A stretch of DNA of 56,059 bases from Thermoleophilaceae bacterium (GCA_016462645.1 JAEMSX010000011.1:1-56059); one strand, 5' to 3'. Positions 26,827 through 35,621 are shown, counted from the first letter of the stretch. Made by a program: numbers and translations. Notes: generated from the sequence alone by a model not told the origin.

Positions 26827-26868
26827 TGAGGTTCGGCCGTGAAGCGCCGCTTGACAGAGGGAAATCCG

Positions 26869-26889
26869 TTGCATGCCTCTGGCAAGCAA
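26869..26889. repeat. Palindrome copy 2 (one mismatch)
   Basis: TTGCATGCC, TCT, GGCAAGCAA: same 9-base arm as copy 1 with one mismatch in the right arm and a different loop. Confidence 0.6.
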
Positions 26890-26932
26890 AGAAAATCGCT
26901 CAGCTATCGGGTCCATTCGGCGACTACGGGAC

Positions 26933-26951
26933 TGCATGCCTGAGGCATGCA
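26933..26951. repeat. Palindrome copy 3
   Basis: TGCATGCC, TGA, GGCATGCA: perfect 8-bp stem, same loop as copy 1. The three copies lie about 63 bases apart between two convergent genes, so they may be bidirectional terminators or REP-like elements. Confidence 0.65.
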
Positions 26952-26976
26952 AAGGGGGAGGTTCTGCGGAGCGGGG

Positions 26977-28566
26977 TCAGGCGGGAACGCCGGGCTGCGG
27001 GGCGACGCTCTCGGAGTCGTAGCCGTAGCCATACCCGTAGCCGTACCCGTAGCCCTTCTCGGTTCCGCCACCGCCGACCACGACCACGCCGAGCGTGCGC
27101 GCCTGCGATGCGGTGAGCATGCGGTTCATCTCCTTGGCCATGCCGGTGCGGATCACGCCGCGGCGACCGATCACGACGATGCCGTCAACGCGCTTGGCGA
27201 GCGTCATCGGGTCACCGACGCGCAGCATCGGAGAGGTGTCGATCAGGACCAGGTCAAAGCTTTCCTTCACGGTGTCGATGATCGACGCGAGGGCCTGGGT
27301 GCTGACGAACTCGCCCGGGTCCGGCGGGATCGCGCCGCAGGGGAGGAGCCAGAGGCCGCCTTCGGGTGCGCCGCTGCTCGCGGACCCGGTGGTGTCGCCC
27401 AGGCGTAGGCGGATCAGGGCCTGCTGCAACGTGGCGCTGCCGACGGCGATGTTGGTGATGCCGGGGCGGGGGAGCAGGTCGAACGTGCGCTCGAGCGACG
27501 GTCGACGCAGGTCGAGGTCCACGAGGCAGACGTTCTTGCCCGAGCGCGCGCACGCGACGGCGAGGTTTGCGACGGTCGTTGACTTGCCCTCGTTCTCGAC
27601 GGCGCTGGTGAACAGCACCACGCGGGCGTCGTTGCCCAGCGAGGCGAACTCGAGGTTGCTCCGCAGCAACCGGTAGGCCTCGGTGTCGGGCGAGTTGGGA
27701 TCCGAAAGCATCAGCGGGAGCGTGGCGTCGCGGCGCTTCTTCTCGAGCGGCACGCGGACCAGCAGCGGTGAGCCGACCGCGTCGGCGATGTCCTCGGCCG
27801 TACGCAGGCGGGTGTCGAGGGCGTCGAGCGCGAATGCGAGCGCGACGCCGAGCATGATTCCGAGGATCAGGCCGAGCGCGGTGTTGCGCTTCGGCGTCGG
27901 CTTCACCTGCTCGGCGAGGTTCTCGGTGCGGACGACGAAGGAGTTGGAGGTCTGCAGCGCCTGGAGCGTGCGCAGCTGCTCGCGCTTCTCGATCAGCGTG
28001 TTGCGCAGCGCGCCGCTGGCCGGCTCGCCGTCCACGCCGGACGCGAGCTGCTTGGTCACTTCACTGAGCGCGCGGCTGATCGAGGCGGTGTCGATCTTCG
28101 TGCGGAAGATCGTGTACTGCTCGGCGTACTCGTTGACCAGCTGCTTGGCGCGCATCTGATCCTCGTCGGTGATCTTGAAGACGAGGATGTCGCTGTTCTG
28201 CGAGCTCGAAACATCGGTCTGCTTGAGCAGCTGAGTCGGAGTCATGTCCGTGATGTGCAGCGCGTCGAGCGTGTTCTTGGCGACGATCGGGGTCGCGGCC
28301 AGCTCGGCCTGGGTCTGCGCGATGCGGTCGGCGTCGTTTGACTGCACCGACTGATCCTGCGTGTTGGTGAGGCTGTTGGCGAGGTTCTTCTGGCTGAGCA
28401 GAACATCGGCCTGGCCCTGGTAGGCCGGGGCCTGCAGCAGCGAGAAGGCGAGCGCTGCGGCAGGGACGATCAGCGCGCAGAGGATCACCAGTCCGCGCCG
28501 ACGACGGATCACTGCCAGCGCGTCGCGAAGCGTCGTGCCGCTCTGTTGTTGATCCGCTGGATTCAA
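26977..28566 (-). CDS. Wzz-type chain-length regulator with intact BY-kinase (bacterial tyrosine kinase)
   Basis: About 529 residues from TTG 28566; TTG 28650 is the outer limit and no start has a good ribosome site. The Wzz domain begins TLRDALAVIRRRRGLVILCA (TM1), then a coiled coil, and TM2 is TALGLILGIMLGVALAFALD. The kinase domain has Walker A TSAVENEGKSTTVANLAVAC, Walker A' CLVDLDLRRPSLERTF and Walker B DLVLIDTSPMLRVGD. The C-terminus carries six Gly-Tyr repeats followed by DSES, the autophosphorylation cluster. Autophosphorylation cycles control polymer length and export. The divergent CpsB-like phosphatase should reverse it. Confidence 0.92.
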   Translation of the reverse strand: MNPADQQQSGTTLRDALAVIRRRRGLVILCALIVPAAALAFSLLQAPAYQGQADVLLSQKNLANSLTNTQDQSVQSNDADRIAQTQAELAATPIVAKNTLDALHITDMTPTQLLKQTDVSSSQNSDILVFKITDEDQMRAKQLVNEYAEQYTIFRTKIDTASISRALSEVTKQLASGVDGEPASGALRNTLIEKREQLRTLQALQTSNSFVVRTENLAEQVKPTPKRNTALGLILGIMLGVALAFALDALDTRLRTAEDIADAVGSPLLVRVPLEKKRRDATLPLMLSDPNSPDTEAYRLLRSNLEFASLGNDARVVLFTSAVENEGKSTTVANLAVACARSGKNVCLVDLDLRRPSLERTFDLLPRPGITNIAVGSATLQQALIRLRLGDTTGSASSGAPEGGLWLLPCGAIPPDPGEFVSTQALASIIDTVKESFDLVLIDTSPMLRVGDPMTLAKRVDGIVVIGRRGVIRTGMAKEMNRMLTASQARTLGVVVVGGGGTEKGYGYGYGYGYGYDSESVAPQPGVPA

Positions 28567-28673
28567 GTGCCTAAAACTAGTCGCATCGAGTGGGTGACTC
28601 AACCTACGGTAAGTATTGTCATTTGTCGCCCGGCTTGGACAAGAGGACAAGCCCTTGAAGCGTCAATTTCAGC

Positions 28674-29450
28674 GTGATTGATCTCCATATCCACCTTCTG
28701 CCCGGGATCGACGACGGTCCGGCCGACGCCGCGGGCACTGTCGCACTCGCCCGCGCATGTGTGGCCGACGGGGTTCAGGCCGTTGCCGCGACTCCGCACG
28801 TCAGTGAGAACTATCCGACGACCCCGGGGCGAATGCGGCAGGGCGTCATCGAGGCCCGCGCCGCGCTTGAAGCGGCCGGCGTGCCGCTGAAGATCTACGG
28901 CGGCGCCGAGGTCGCGATCGATCAGCTCGGCCGGTTGAGCGATGAGGATCTGATGGCTCTGACGCTCGGCCCGACTGAGGGGTTCATCCTGCTCGAGACC
29001 CCTTATGCGGCGTGGCCGATGGATCTGGACAACCAGCTCGGTCGTCTGGCGAAGCTCGGAATCCGCGGGATCCTCGCTCACCCCGAGCGCAGTCGCGGCG
29101 TGCAGGCTCCTGGCGGGATCGAGAAGCTCGAGCTCGCGGCGAGTCGCGGGCTCTACACGCAGGTGACTGCCGGCTCTTTGAGCGGGCGCTTCGGTGGGTC
29201 GGCCAGAGCGGCGGCGAACGCGATGCTCCAGCGCGAGCTCGTGACTGTTATCTCCAGCGACTCGCACAACGTTGATCGACGCCCGCCGCGCATGGGCGAG
29301 GCCGCCGCCGAGGTCGGCAGCGCGGAACTGGCGAAGTGGCTCACCACGGACGCGCCGCTGGCGATCGTGCGCGGCGAGCGCCTGCCGCCCAGGCCGCCGG
29401 CGCCGGCACCCGCCAGGGGCGGACTCTTCGGCCGCAAGCGCCGCCGCTAG
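28674..29450 (+). CDS. CpsB/CapC-type tyrosine-protein phosphatase (PHP fold)
   Basis: 258 residues from GTG 28674. PHP metal-binding motifs: MIDLHIHLLPGIDDGP, AATPHVSENYP, a mid-protein LAHPERSRG and a late SSDSHNVDRRPP. These are the manganese-dependent phosphatases that dephosphorylate the tyrosine cluster of BY-kinases. It sits divergently next to the intact kinase, the classical pairing. The last 15 residues are a Pro/Ala-rich then Arg-rich tail (GLFGRKRRR). Its 3' end overlaps the convergent glycosidase gene by 4 bases. Confidence 0.9.
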   Translation: MIDLHIHLLPGIDDGPADAAGTVALARACVADGVQAVAATPHVSENYPTTPGRMRQGVIEARAALEAAGVPLKIYGGAEVAIDQLGRLSDEDLMALTLGPTEGFILLETPYAAWPMDLDNQLGRLAKLGIRGILAHPERSRGVQAPGGIEKLELAASRGLYTQVTAGSLSGRFGGSARAAANAMLQRELVTVISSDSHNVDRRPPRMGEAAAEVGSAELAKWLTTDAPLAIVRGERLPPRPPAPAPARGGLFGRKRRR

Positions 29451-30907
29451 TTCTCGAAGAAGTCGCGCGAGCCCATCTTCGGGCTGCGCTCACCGCCCTG
29501 CTGGGCCAGCAGAGTGAGCGTCTTTCTGCTCTTCAGCGTGATGCGCTTCTGGAAGACGCCGCCCTTCGAGGGCTTGACCGTGGTGATGCGCTTGTAGTTG
29601 CCGTTGCGCAACGCCTTGATCGAGACAGTGCGGCTCGATCCGACAGGTGAGCGACCCCAGATCAGCAGCTTGCGGCCGTCCTGGCGCACGAAGAACGGGA
29701 AGCGCAGCGCGTAGTAGGTCGGCTTGGCACGGCCACCGGAGTCGAACAGTCCGCCGCCCTTGACGATCGCGCCGGAGTTGTCTGAGATCGCGAACCAGGT
29801 GATCTGCGTGACGCCCGCGTGCCACAACAGGTAGAGCGAGATCGCAGTGCGTTTGCCCGCGACATCCGGAGGATCGCCGACCGACTTGCTCGGGGGATTC
29901 GTGAACCAGGCGAACTCGGTGATCCAGAGGCGCTTGGCTCCGGGGCTGACGCTGTTGTTTGCGCCGGCCGCTTTCAGCATCTGACTGAGGTCGTTGGTGT
30001 CGGCGACGAACATGTTGCCGATCACGGCCGCGCGCTGTGTCGGCTTGGCGCGCAGCGAGTACGGGTGCAGGCTGAGCACGTCGAACTTGGCGAGTCCCGG
30101 GCAGCTGGGGTCTTTGTCGAACCACCCGTTGCTGGGCTTGAGGCAGAGGAGCTGCTGGGCGAAGTCCTTCGGGAATGCGGCCGGGGTGGAGGACTTCACC
30201 GGCGCGAGGCCCGCGGTGACGATCGTCGACTTCGGCTGGACGGCCTTGACCTCGTCGTACATCGAGTTCAGCAGGCCGCGGTAGAGCTCGGGTGAAGTCG
30301 GCGCAAGGAAGAGGGGGAGGTTCGGTTCGTTCCAAGCCTGCCAGACCGAGACGTTCGGGAGGATCCCGCCACTGGTCGCGTCGGAGTAGCTGCCCGAGTA
30401 ACGCACGGCGGCCGCGTGGGCGAAGTTGCCGAATTCGGCAGCGCTGGGCTTCCAGGCTCCGCCGCCGGCGTAGGCGCTCGCCGGGGGTGTTCCGTTCTGG
30501 GCCCACTTCGGCGCGTTGAGGATCACCACGTAGGGCGTGAAGCCGGCCGCCGCCGCGCGCTTCACCTGACCGTCCACGACCGCCCATTTGTACTGCGGAT
30601 CAGCGGGGCTGCGGGGGTCGAAACCAGCCGGCTTCGTGGTCCCGGCCGGAGCTATCGCGGACCAGTATGCGACCACGCGTACGTAGCTCGCGCCGATCTC
30701 TCGTGACCGCGTGAGGGCGAGCGGTGCAGTCCTGGCATCGTTGAGGCCGGTGTCGTCGACGCCGATCGCGAGACCGGGCAGGGGCGCGCGGACTTTCTGC
30801 TTCTTTGCCGCGCTGGATGTTGCGCTCAGGCCGATGAGCGCGCAGATCGTCAGGAGCGCTGTGGCCAGCGCGGTTGCGACGCCAACGCTCCGACGCTGCG
30901 AGCGCAT
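29447..30907 (-). CDS. Secreted clan GH-A glycoside hydrolase (GH5/GH39-like)
   Basis: 486 residues. Signal peptide of about 33 residues (VATALATALLTICALIGLSA). TIM-barrel catalytic domain with acid/base in VWQAWNEPNLPLF (Glu194) and nucleophile in LWITEFAWFTNPP (Glu331); the clan A Asn-Glu pair is present. The C-terminal 90 residues form a small beta domain (KLLIWGRSPVGSSRTVSIKA). Family cannot be fixed from motifs alone, and the substrate may be the island's own polymer. Located between the phosphatase and the second sugar transferase; ends four bases before the sugar transferase gene's stop codon on the same strand. Confidence 0.82.
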   Translation of the reverse strand: MRSQRRSVGVATALATALLTICALIGLSATSSAAKKQKVRAPLPGLAIGVDDTGLNDARTAPLALTRSREIGASYVRVVAYWSAIAPAGTTKPAGFDPRSPADPQYKWAVVDGQVKRAAAAGFTPYVVILNAPKWAQNGTPPASAYAGGGAWKPSAAEFGNFAHAAAVRYSGSYSDATSGGILPNVSVWQAWNEPNLPLFLAPTSPELYRGLLNSMYDEVKAVQPKSTIVTAGLAPVKSSTPAAFPKDFAQQLLCLKPSNGWFDKDPSCPGLAKFDVLSLHPYSLRAKPTQRAAVIGNMFVADTNDLSQMLKAAGANNSVSPGAKRLWITEFAWFTNPPSKSVGDPPDVAGKRTAISLYLLWHAGVTQITWFAISDNSGAIVKGGGLFDSGGRAKPTYYALRFPFFVRQDGRKLLIWGRSPVGSSRTVSIKALRNGNYKRITTVKPSKGGVFQKRITLKSRKTLTLLAQQGGERSPKMGSRDFFEN

Positions 30908-30911
30908 GGCG

Positions 30912-32459
30912 CTAAACGCCGCGGCGCGCTACAACGTGGCGCACAGTGCGCAACATGATCTTCGCGTCCGACCACCACGACCAGTTGGCCACGTACAGGT
31001 AGTCGATCCTCATCATCTCGTCGAGTGGCATGCTGACTGGTCCGTGCAGCTGCCATGCGCCGGTGATTCCCGGAGTGATGCTGCTGCGGCGGCGGTACCA
31101 GCCGGTGATCGCCACGTCTTCGCGCGGCACCAACGGGCGCGGTCCGACGAGCGACATGTCGCCACGCAGAACATTCAGCAGTTGGGGAAGCTCGTCGATC
31201 GAAGTTGCGCGCAGCAGCTTGCCGACGCGGGTGATGCGCGGGTCGTCCTCGATCTTGAAGAGGCCCTGCGTCTCGTTGAGATGGTCGAGGTCCACCTTCA
31301 GCCGGTCGGCGCCGTCATACATCGTGCGGAACTTGAAGATCTCGAACTCCTCGCCGCGACGGCCGATGCGGATCTGGCGGAAGAACACCGGCCCGCGCGA
31401 GTCGAGCTTGATCGCGATCGCGGCGGCGATCATCACCGGCGACGCGAGCAGCAGCATCAAGGATGCGCCGAAAATGTCGGTGGCGCGCTTGAGCAGGACA
31501 GAGGAAGCGGTCATGCGGTAGTCGCGGACACCCATCAGTTGTTCGCCACCGACGTCGTCGGACTCGACGGCAAAACCGATCGCGTCGAACAGGCGCGGCA
31601 GCAGACTGATCTTCACGCCGATGCTCTTCACCGCGCGAACGACATCGCTGACTTCGTCGGGGTTGCGGTTGCCCGGGATAACGACGAGTCGGTCGATCTG
31701 GTAGGTCGCGACCAGGCGGCGCAAATCATGGACCTCGCCGAGAACCTTTGAATGGCCGCCGGGAAGCTCGTGGAACGCGATCGGCACACGGCCGACGATC
31801 TCGGCGCGGATCTGCGGCGAGACATCGAGCTTGCGACGCAGGTGGTCGCAGTCCTCGCTGCCGCTGACGACCAGGATGCGCTCGGTCGGCGAGACCATGC
31901 GAGCTGCAAAGCGGGCGATCACGCGACCGGTGCAGAGGCACATCGTCATCGCGAGAATCAGGAATACGAGTTGCTGCGTGCCAATTCCCGGAGCACCGAT
32001 CACCGCGAGATCACGGGCGATGAACGCGATCACGGCAGTCATCATCGCCAGCATGAAGAGCTTCGGCACCTCGTCGAGCGTGGAGTGATTGAGCACGTGC
32101 GCGTCGCGGTCATAGAGACCGGCCAGTTTGCCGAGCGGCACGACGAACAGCACCGCCACGAACATCGACCAGTAGACCTGCGACGTGTGGGTGAACGCGG
32201 CAGTCGCAACCAGCGCGAGCATCGCGCTGACCAGATCGCTGGCGCCCAGTAGGCGGCGAAAAGTCGAATCACGGCGATTCGCGGCCTGCGAAATCTCATT
32301 CGACTCGGCAACTGCCCTGGGCGGATCGAGCATGAAAAGCTCGCCCGTGAAATCCTCAAGCGTCCTTGCCTGCTGGCCACGCACCACCTCGTCGGTTGTG
32401 CGAAGTTCGTGTTGCGACATTGGGGAAAGTCTCATCTCTGTAACGGCCGGTTCACCCAT
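30912..32459 (-). CDS. Polyprenyl-phosphate sugar-1-phosphate transferase (WbaP/CpsE type), locus B
   Basis: 515 residues, the paralog of 12900-14489. Four membrane helices (LGASDLVSAMLALVATAAFT onward), a Rossmann-like middle domain (ERILVVSGSEDCDHLRRKLD) and the catalytic domain with [63 protein letters not shown] and PGITGAWQLHG. ATG 32459 is the outermost start; ATG 32435 and 32420 are alternatives, with no clear ribosome site at any. It should load the first sugar phosphate for the second polymer, and the two transferases need not use the same sugar. Confidence 0.93.
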   Translation of the reverse strand: MGEPAVTEMRLSPMSQHELRTTDEVVRGQQARTLEDFTGELFMLDPPRAVAESNEISQAANRRDSTFRRLLGASDLVSAMLALVATAAFTHTSQVYWSMFVAVLFVVPLGKLAGLYDRDAHVLNHSTLDEVPKLFMLAMMTAVIAFIARDLAVIGAPGIGTQQLVFLILAMTMCLCTGRVIARFAARMVSPTERILVVSGSEDCDHLRRKLDVSPQIRAEIVGRVPIAFHELPGGHSKVLGEVHDLRRLVATYQIDRLVVIPGNRNPDEVSDVVRAVKSIGVKISLLPRLFDAIGFAVESDDVGGEQLMGVRDYRMTASSVLLKRATDIFGASLMLLLASPVMIAAAIAIKLDSRGPVFFRQIRIGRRGEEFEIFKFRTMYDGADRLKVDLDHLNETQGLFKIEDDPRITRVGKLLRATSIDELPQLLNVLRGDMSLVGPRPLVPREDVAITGWYRRRSSITPGITGAWQLHGPVSMPLDEMMRIDYLYVANWSWWSDAKIMLRTVRHVVARRGV

Positions 32460-32469
32460 TCGCTTTAGC

Positions 32470-32937
32470 TCACTTGCACGTCTTGAAAGTGGTTTTGAGG
32501 TAGAACTTGTCGCCCGTCGAGAAGATCACGAACAACTTGACGTTGAACTTCTTCCCCTTCTTCAGCTTCTTCGCGTTCACCGTGAAAACGTATGGGCCAG
32601 CTGAGAGCCTTTTGACCTTCTTCTTCGCGGCCCAGAGTGTGGACCAGAGTACGACCCCGTCGCGGAAGATCGGGCGCACCTTGAACTTCGCTTTGTGGCA
32701 CTTCTTGCCGAGGTTCAGGGCCGCGAAGGGTCGCTTCGAGCCGGACTGGCCAACGCCTCCGTATCCGTAGTAGCAATCGGTCGAGTCGTAGTAGTACGGA
32801 TTGCCCGCACATGGGTCGTAATACGGATTGCTCTCGCCGGATGAAGCTGCCGCGCCGATCGAGAGCGCAGCGACGACGGCGAGTGCGATGAGCGTGCCGA
32901 AAAACGGTATGCGTGGCCGGAGCGCGTCGAGGTTCAT
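32470..32937 (-). CDS. Small secreted protein of unknown function, Tyr- and Lys-rich
   Basis: 155 residues. Signal peptide or anchor (FFGTLIALAVVAALSIGAAA), then a Tyr-rich segment with Cys pairs (NPYYDPCAGNPYYYDSTDCY) and a basic beta-rich C-terminal half (AKKKVKRLSAGPYVFTVNAK, ending FKTCK). The second half resembles the small beta domains often seen at the ends of secreted Solirubrobacter-type proteins, but I do not recognise a family. A G8 tract lies about 25 bases upstream of the start. It follows the second sugar transferase gene across 10 bases on the same strand. Confidence 0.7.
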   Translation of the reverse strand: MNLDALRPRIPFFGTLIALAVVAALSIGAAASSGESNPYYDPCAGNPYYYDSTDCYYGYGGVGQSGSKRPFAALNLGKKCHKAKFKVRPIFRDGVVLWSTLWAAKKKVKRLSAGPYVFTVNAKKLKKGKKFNVKLFVIFSTGDKFYLKTTFKTCK

Positions 32938-32955
32938 TTCGACCCAGGTCCTCTC

Positions 32956-32973
32956 GATATGGGGGGGGATATC
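32956..32973. repeat. G8 homopolymer inside an inverted repeat
   Basis: GATAT, eight G, ATATC. It starts 18 bases upstream of the ATG of the secreted Tyr-rich protein gene (minus strand), in its probable promoter or leader. Confidence 0.6.
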
Positions 32974-33036
32974 AAGACCCTGCCGGTGACCGCCGAGATC
33001 GGGCTGGATCTATCGCTTCTGAGCGAGTATAAGCAC

Positions 33037-33063
33037 GAAAAACCCGATCAAAACGGGATTTTC
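33037..33063 (-). terminator. Intrinsic terminator-like hairpin
   Basis: On the minus strand: CCCG, seven-base loop, CGGG, followed by TTTTT, with flanking A/T pairs lengthening the stem to 10 with one mismatch. Lies 103 bases after the stop of the EF-hand protein gene; weak GC stem. Confidence 0.4.
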
Positions 33064-33165
33064 AGAACTTTGTACGCAGGGCCAACTGGGCTGATGCGTG
33101 ACTGTGATGGGTGGCGACAAATCGGTGCCGATTTGGCACGAAGGTCGCCGAACTGAGGGAAATCG

Positions 33166-33705
33166 CTATTGCGCCGGCGGCGGTGTTCCGCTGCTCGAAC
33201 CGCCGCCGATGCCAAAGAGCCCTGGCCCCGAGCTACCGAAGACGAACGCGCCGAGGCCGATCAGAAGAGCGAGCGCGCCAAGCATCAGCGCGGTGTTCTT
33301 GCTGAACGGTCCGATCTTCGCTGCCGTGGCGACTGACTCCGCGGCCGGTGGCGTCGGCGTGGTTCCGGCGGCGCCCGATGCGCCTGTCGCGCCCGATGCG
33401 CCTTCTTCCTTGGCGTCCTTGGCCTTCTTCTTGGCCTTCTTCTTCTGCTTCGCAGCAGCGGCCTTGACCTCGGCTTCGGAGATCACGCCGTCGTTGTTCG
33501 AATCGACGGGCTGAAAACTGTCCTCGCCCGTGTCGGAGTTGCCTCCGCCGACGGGCGGCTGCTCGAGGTACTGATCCTCGCCGGACGGCGTGGCAGCTGA
33601 AGCGACATTCGCGAGCGCCAGCGCGCATGCGATGACGGAGAGGAAGGTGAAAAAGTAGAGACGGAAGCTGGACCTAGACTTGCTCGATGCCTGCGAACGT
33701 GACAT
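33166..33705 (-). CDS. Exported EF-hand protein with Lys/Ala-rich segment and C-terminal membrane helix
   Basis: 179 residues from ATG 33705 (GGGGAAG ribosome site three bases upstream; the open extension to 33870 is rejected). Signal segment LYFFTFLSVIACALALANVA. A single canonical EF-hand loop, DSNNDGVISEAE (Asp1, Asn3, Asp5, Gly6, Ile8, Glu12), would bind calcium. Next come a helical stretch rich in Lys/Ala (AKQKKKAKKKAKDAKEEG) and a TG/SG-rich linker. The last helix is NTALMLGALALLIGLGAFVF, with a Gly/Ser tail. No known family; a calcium-responsive surface protein is a guess. Its 5' end overlaps the divergent Wzy-like gene by 19 bases. Confidence 0.7.
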   Translation of the reverse strand: MSRSQASSKSRSSFRLYFFTFLSVIACALALANVASAATPSGEDQYLEQPPVGGGNSDTGEDSFQPVDSNNDGVISEAEVKAAAAKQKKKAKKKAKDAKEEGASGATGASGAAGTTPTPPAAESVATAAKIGPFSKNTALMLGALALLIGLGAFVFGSSGPGLFGIGGGSSSGTPPPAQ

Positions 33706-35621
33706 CGCTTCCCCGTGCGTCCGGGCGTCGGGAGTGGCTGCTGCGCTTGTCATTGCTGGTGTTGTCATTTCTCGTTTTAACGTACTACGCGCTGAATCAC
33801 GGCTCGTACTCGTTGCTTGATCGGCAACAAATGGCGGTTTTTGTATGGGTTGGGATTGGCGTTGCAGCAATCTGTGGGGTGCTGCCTGCCGTCAAACCGC
33901 CTCGCGTACTGCTCATCCCGCTGGTCGCGGTCCTGGCCTTCGCAGCTTGGACGCTGCTTTCACTCACCTGGACCGAAAGCGCGGAGCGAACATTCGCTGA
34001 GTTCGCGCGCATCGTTGGCTATGTGGGGGTCTTGATCCTCGTTTGGATTGGCATCGGGCGATCAACTTGGAGATTGGTCGCCGCGGGTCTGCTGACAGCC
34101 GGGGTTTTAGTTTGTTTCCTTACGATGCTGAGCCGTTTCTGGCCAGCAATGTTTCCATCGGACACAGTCGCCGAAAACTTGAAAACCACCCGTATCAATT
34201 ACCCGTTTGGCTATTGGAATGCGGTGGGGTGCTGGAGCGCGATGACCATCACTTTGTGTCTTGCGTATGCGGGGCATGCGCGGTCGGCGGTGGTTCGAGG
34301 TTTGGCGCTGGCGGCGGTGCCGATGTGCTCGGTGGGGCTGTATCTGGCGCTTTCGCGGGCGGGTATCGGGGGTGCGATTCTGGGTTCGATCGTGGTGATC
34401 GCGATGGCGGAGTGGCGTTGGCTCACTTTCATCCAGACAGCGCTGGCAGCGTTGGGCAGCCTGATCGTCGCCTTCGTGGTGCACGGGCACACGGAGATCG
34501 TGAAGGGCACCGGGAGCGAGGGCGCGTGGTCGATCGCCGCGGTGCTGCTGCTGGTTTCCGGAGTGTTGGGCCTGATCGCGTGGTCGGGCGGCCGCGCCGG
34601 GCTGGGCGAACGCATGCGGATGGGAACGGAGCGCGGTCGACCGCTCGGAGTCGCCACCGCGATCACCGCGGCAATCGCATTTGTCGCGGTGCTGTTCGCA
34701 TTCGGCGGGCGCGCCTACGACCAGTTCACCGGGAAAGACGTCGTCGTGATCGCCAACACCCCCGACGCACGTCTCGCGCAGCTGAATGGGAATCGGCACA
34801 ATCTTTGGGACTCCGGCTGGGATGCGTTCACGGCGAATCCGGTTGTCGGGATCGGGCCGGGCACGTTTGAGTTCTGGTGGAGCCGCAGCGGCGCGAATGC
34901 GGAGTTCGTCCGCGACGTCCACAACATCTTTCTCGAGGCGCTCGCGGAGACCGGACTGGTCGGGTTTGCGCTGCTGCTGGTGTTTCTCTTCGGTCTGATC
35001 TGGGCGGCGTGGCGTGCGCGTGCCGGACTCAGCGGAGTGCGCGACGGATCCCGCGGAATCCAGGCCGGACTTGTCGCGGTGTTCGTGGTGTTCGTAGCGC
35101 AGGCGGCGCTGGACTGGATGTGGGAGAGCACCGCGATCGCCGTGTTCGCGCTGGCGGCGATTGGCGTGGCGGGCGCGAGTTCAAGCCCGCGCCGCAATGC
35201 GGGCAGCTCCGCGAGCAAGTCGGTCGGCATCTTGCTGGCCGCTCTGCTCGCAGTGATCATCATGCTCCCGGGACTCTCCAACCAGCGCCAGATCGACAAG
35301 AGCCAGGCGGCGTTCCGCGCGAAGGACTACAAGCAGTCGCTGACTGCCGCTGACCAGGCGATCAAGGCTGAAAGCTGGAGCGCGACCGCCTACGGGCAAA
35401 GGGCGCTTGCACTGATGGCAATGGGCGATCTCAAGCAGGCCCAGACGGCAATTGATCTCGCTGAGGCGAAGGAGCCGACAAACTGGCGCTGGCCACTGAT
35501 TTCGCTCCAGATTGCTATTCAGGAAGGCGATGCTGAGCGCGCGGTCGCGGCGCGGCGCCGCGTGATCGAACTGCGGCGCTATTCGCGCGTTCTCGGACAG
35601 ATGTCTCCAGCGATTCGGTGA
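33687..35621 (+). CDS. O-antigen ligase/Wzy-like protein with C-terminal TPR domain, locus B
   Basis: 644 residues. About 12 membrane helices (from LLRLSLLVLSFLVLTYYALN). It has the Wzy_C-type loop with NYPFGYWNAVGCWSAMTITL and LALSRAGIGGAILGSI. The large loop reads NRHNLWDSGWDAFTANPVVG-IGPGTFEFWW, then VRDVHNIFLEALAETGLVGF. Residues about 530-640 are TPR-like (SQAAFRAKDYKQSLTAADQA, RALALMAMGDLKQAQTAIDL). The TPR may recruit partners. ATG 33687 overlaps the start of the divergent EF-hand gene and has a poor ribosome site; GTG 33699 is an alternative. The first 190 codons look less GC-rich than the rest. Confidence 0.85.
   Translation: MPANVTSLPRASGRREWLLRLSLLVLSFLVLTYYALNHGSYSLLDRQQMAVFVWVGIGVAAICGVLPAVKPPRVLLIPLVAVLAFAAWTLLSLTWTESAERTFAEFARIVGYVGVLILVWIGIGRSTWRLVAAGLLTAGVLVCFLTMLSRFWPAMFPSDTVAENLKTTRINYPFGYWNAVGCWSAMTITLCLAYAGHARSAVVRGLALAAVPMCSVGLYLALSRAGIGGAILGSIVVIAMAEWRWLTFIQTALAALGSLIVAFVVHGHTEIVKGTGSEGAWSIAAVLLLVSGVLGLIAWSGGRAGLGERMRMGTERGRPLGVATAITAAIAFVAVLFAFGGRAYDQFTGKDVVVIANTPDARLAQLNGNRHNLWDSGWDAFTANPVVGIGPGTFEFWWSRSGANAEFVRDVHNIFLEALAETGLVGFALLLVFLFGLIWAAWRARAGLSGVRDGSRGIQAGLVAVFVVFVAQAALDWMWESTAIAVFALAAIGVAGASSSPRRNAGSSASKSVGILLAALLAVIIMLPGLSNQRQIDKSQAAFRAKDYKQSLTAADQAIKAESWSATAYGQRALALMAMGDLKQAQTAIDLAEAKEPTNWRWPLISLQIAIQEGDAERAVAARRRVIELRRYSRVLGQMSPAIR

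Noticed and set aside
32959-33156. 65-codon plus-strand ORF starting at the G8 tract
   Set aside because: No ribosome site, no recognisable family; probably non-coding.
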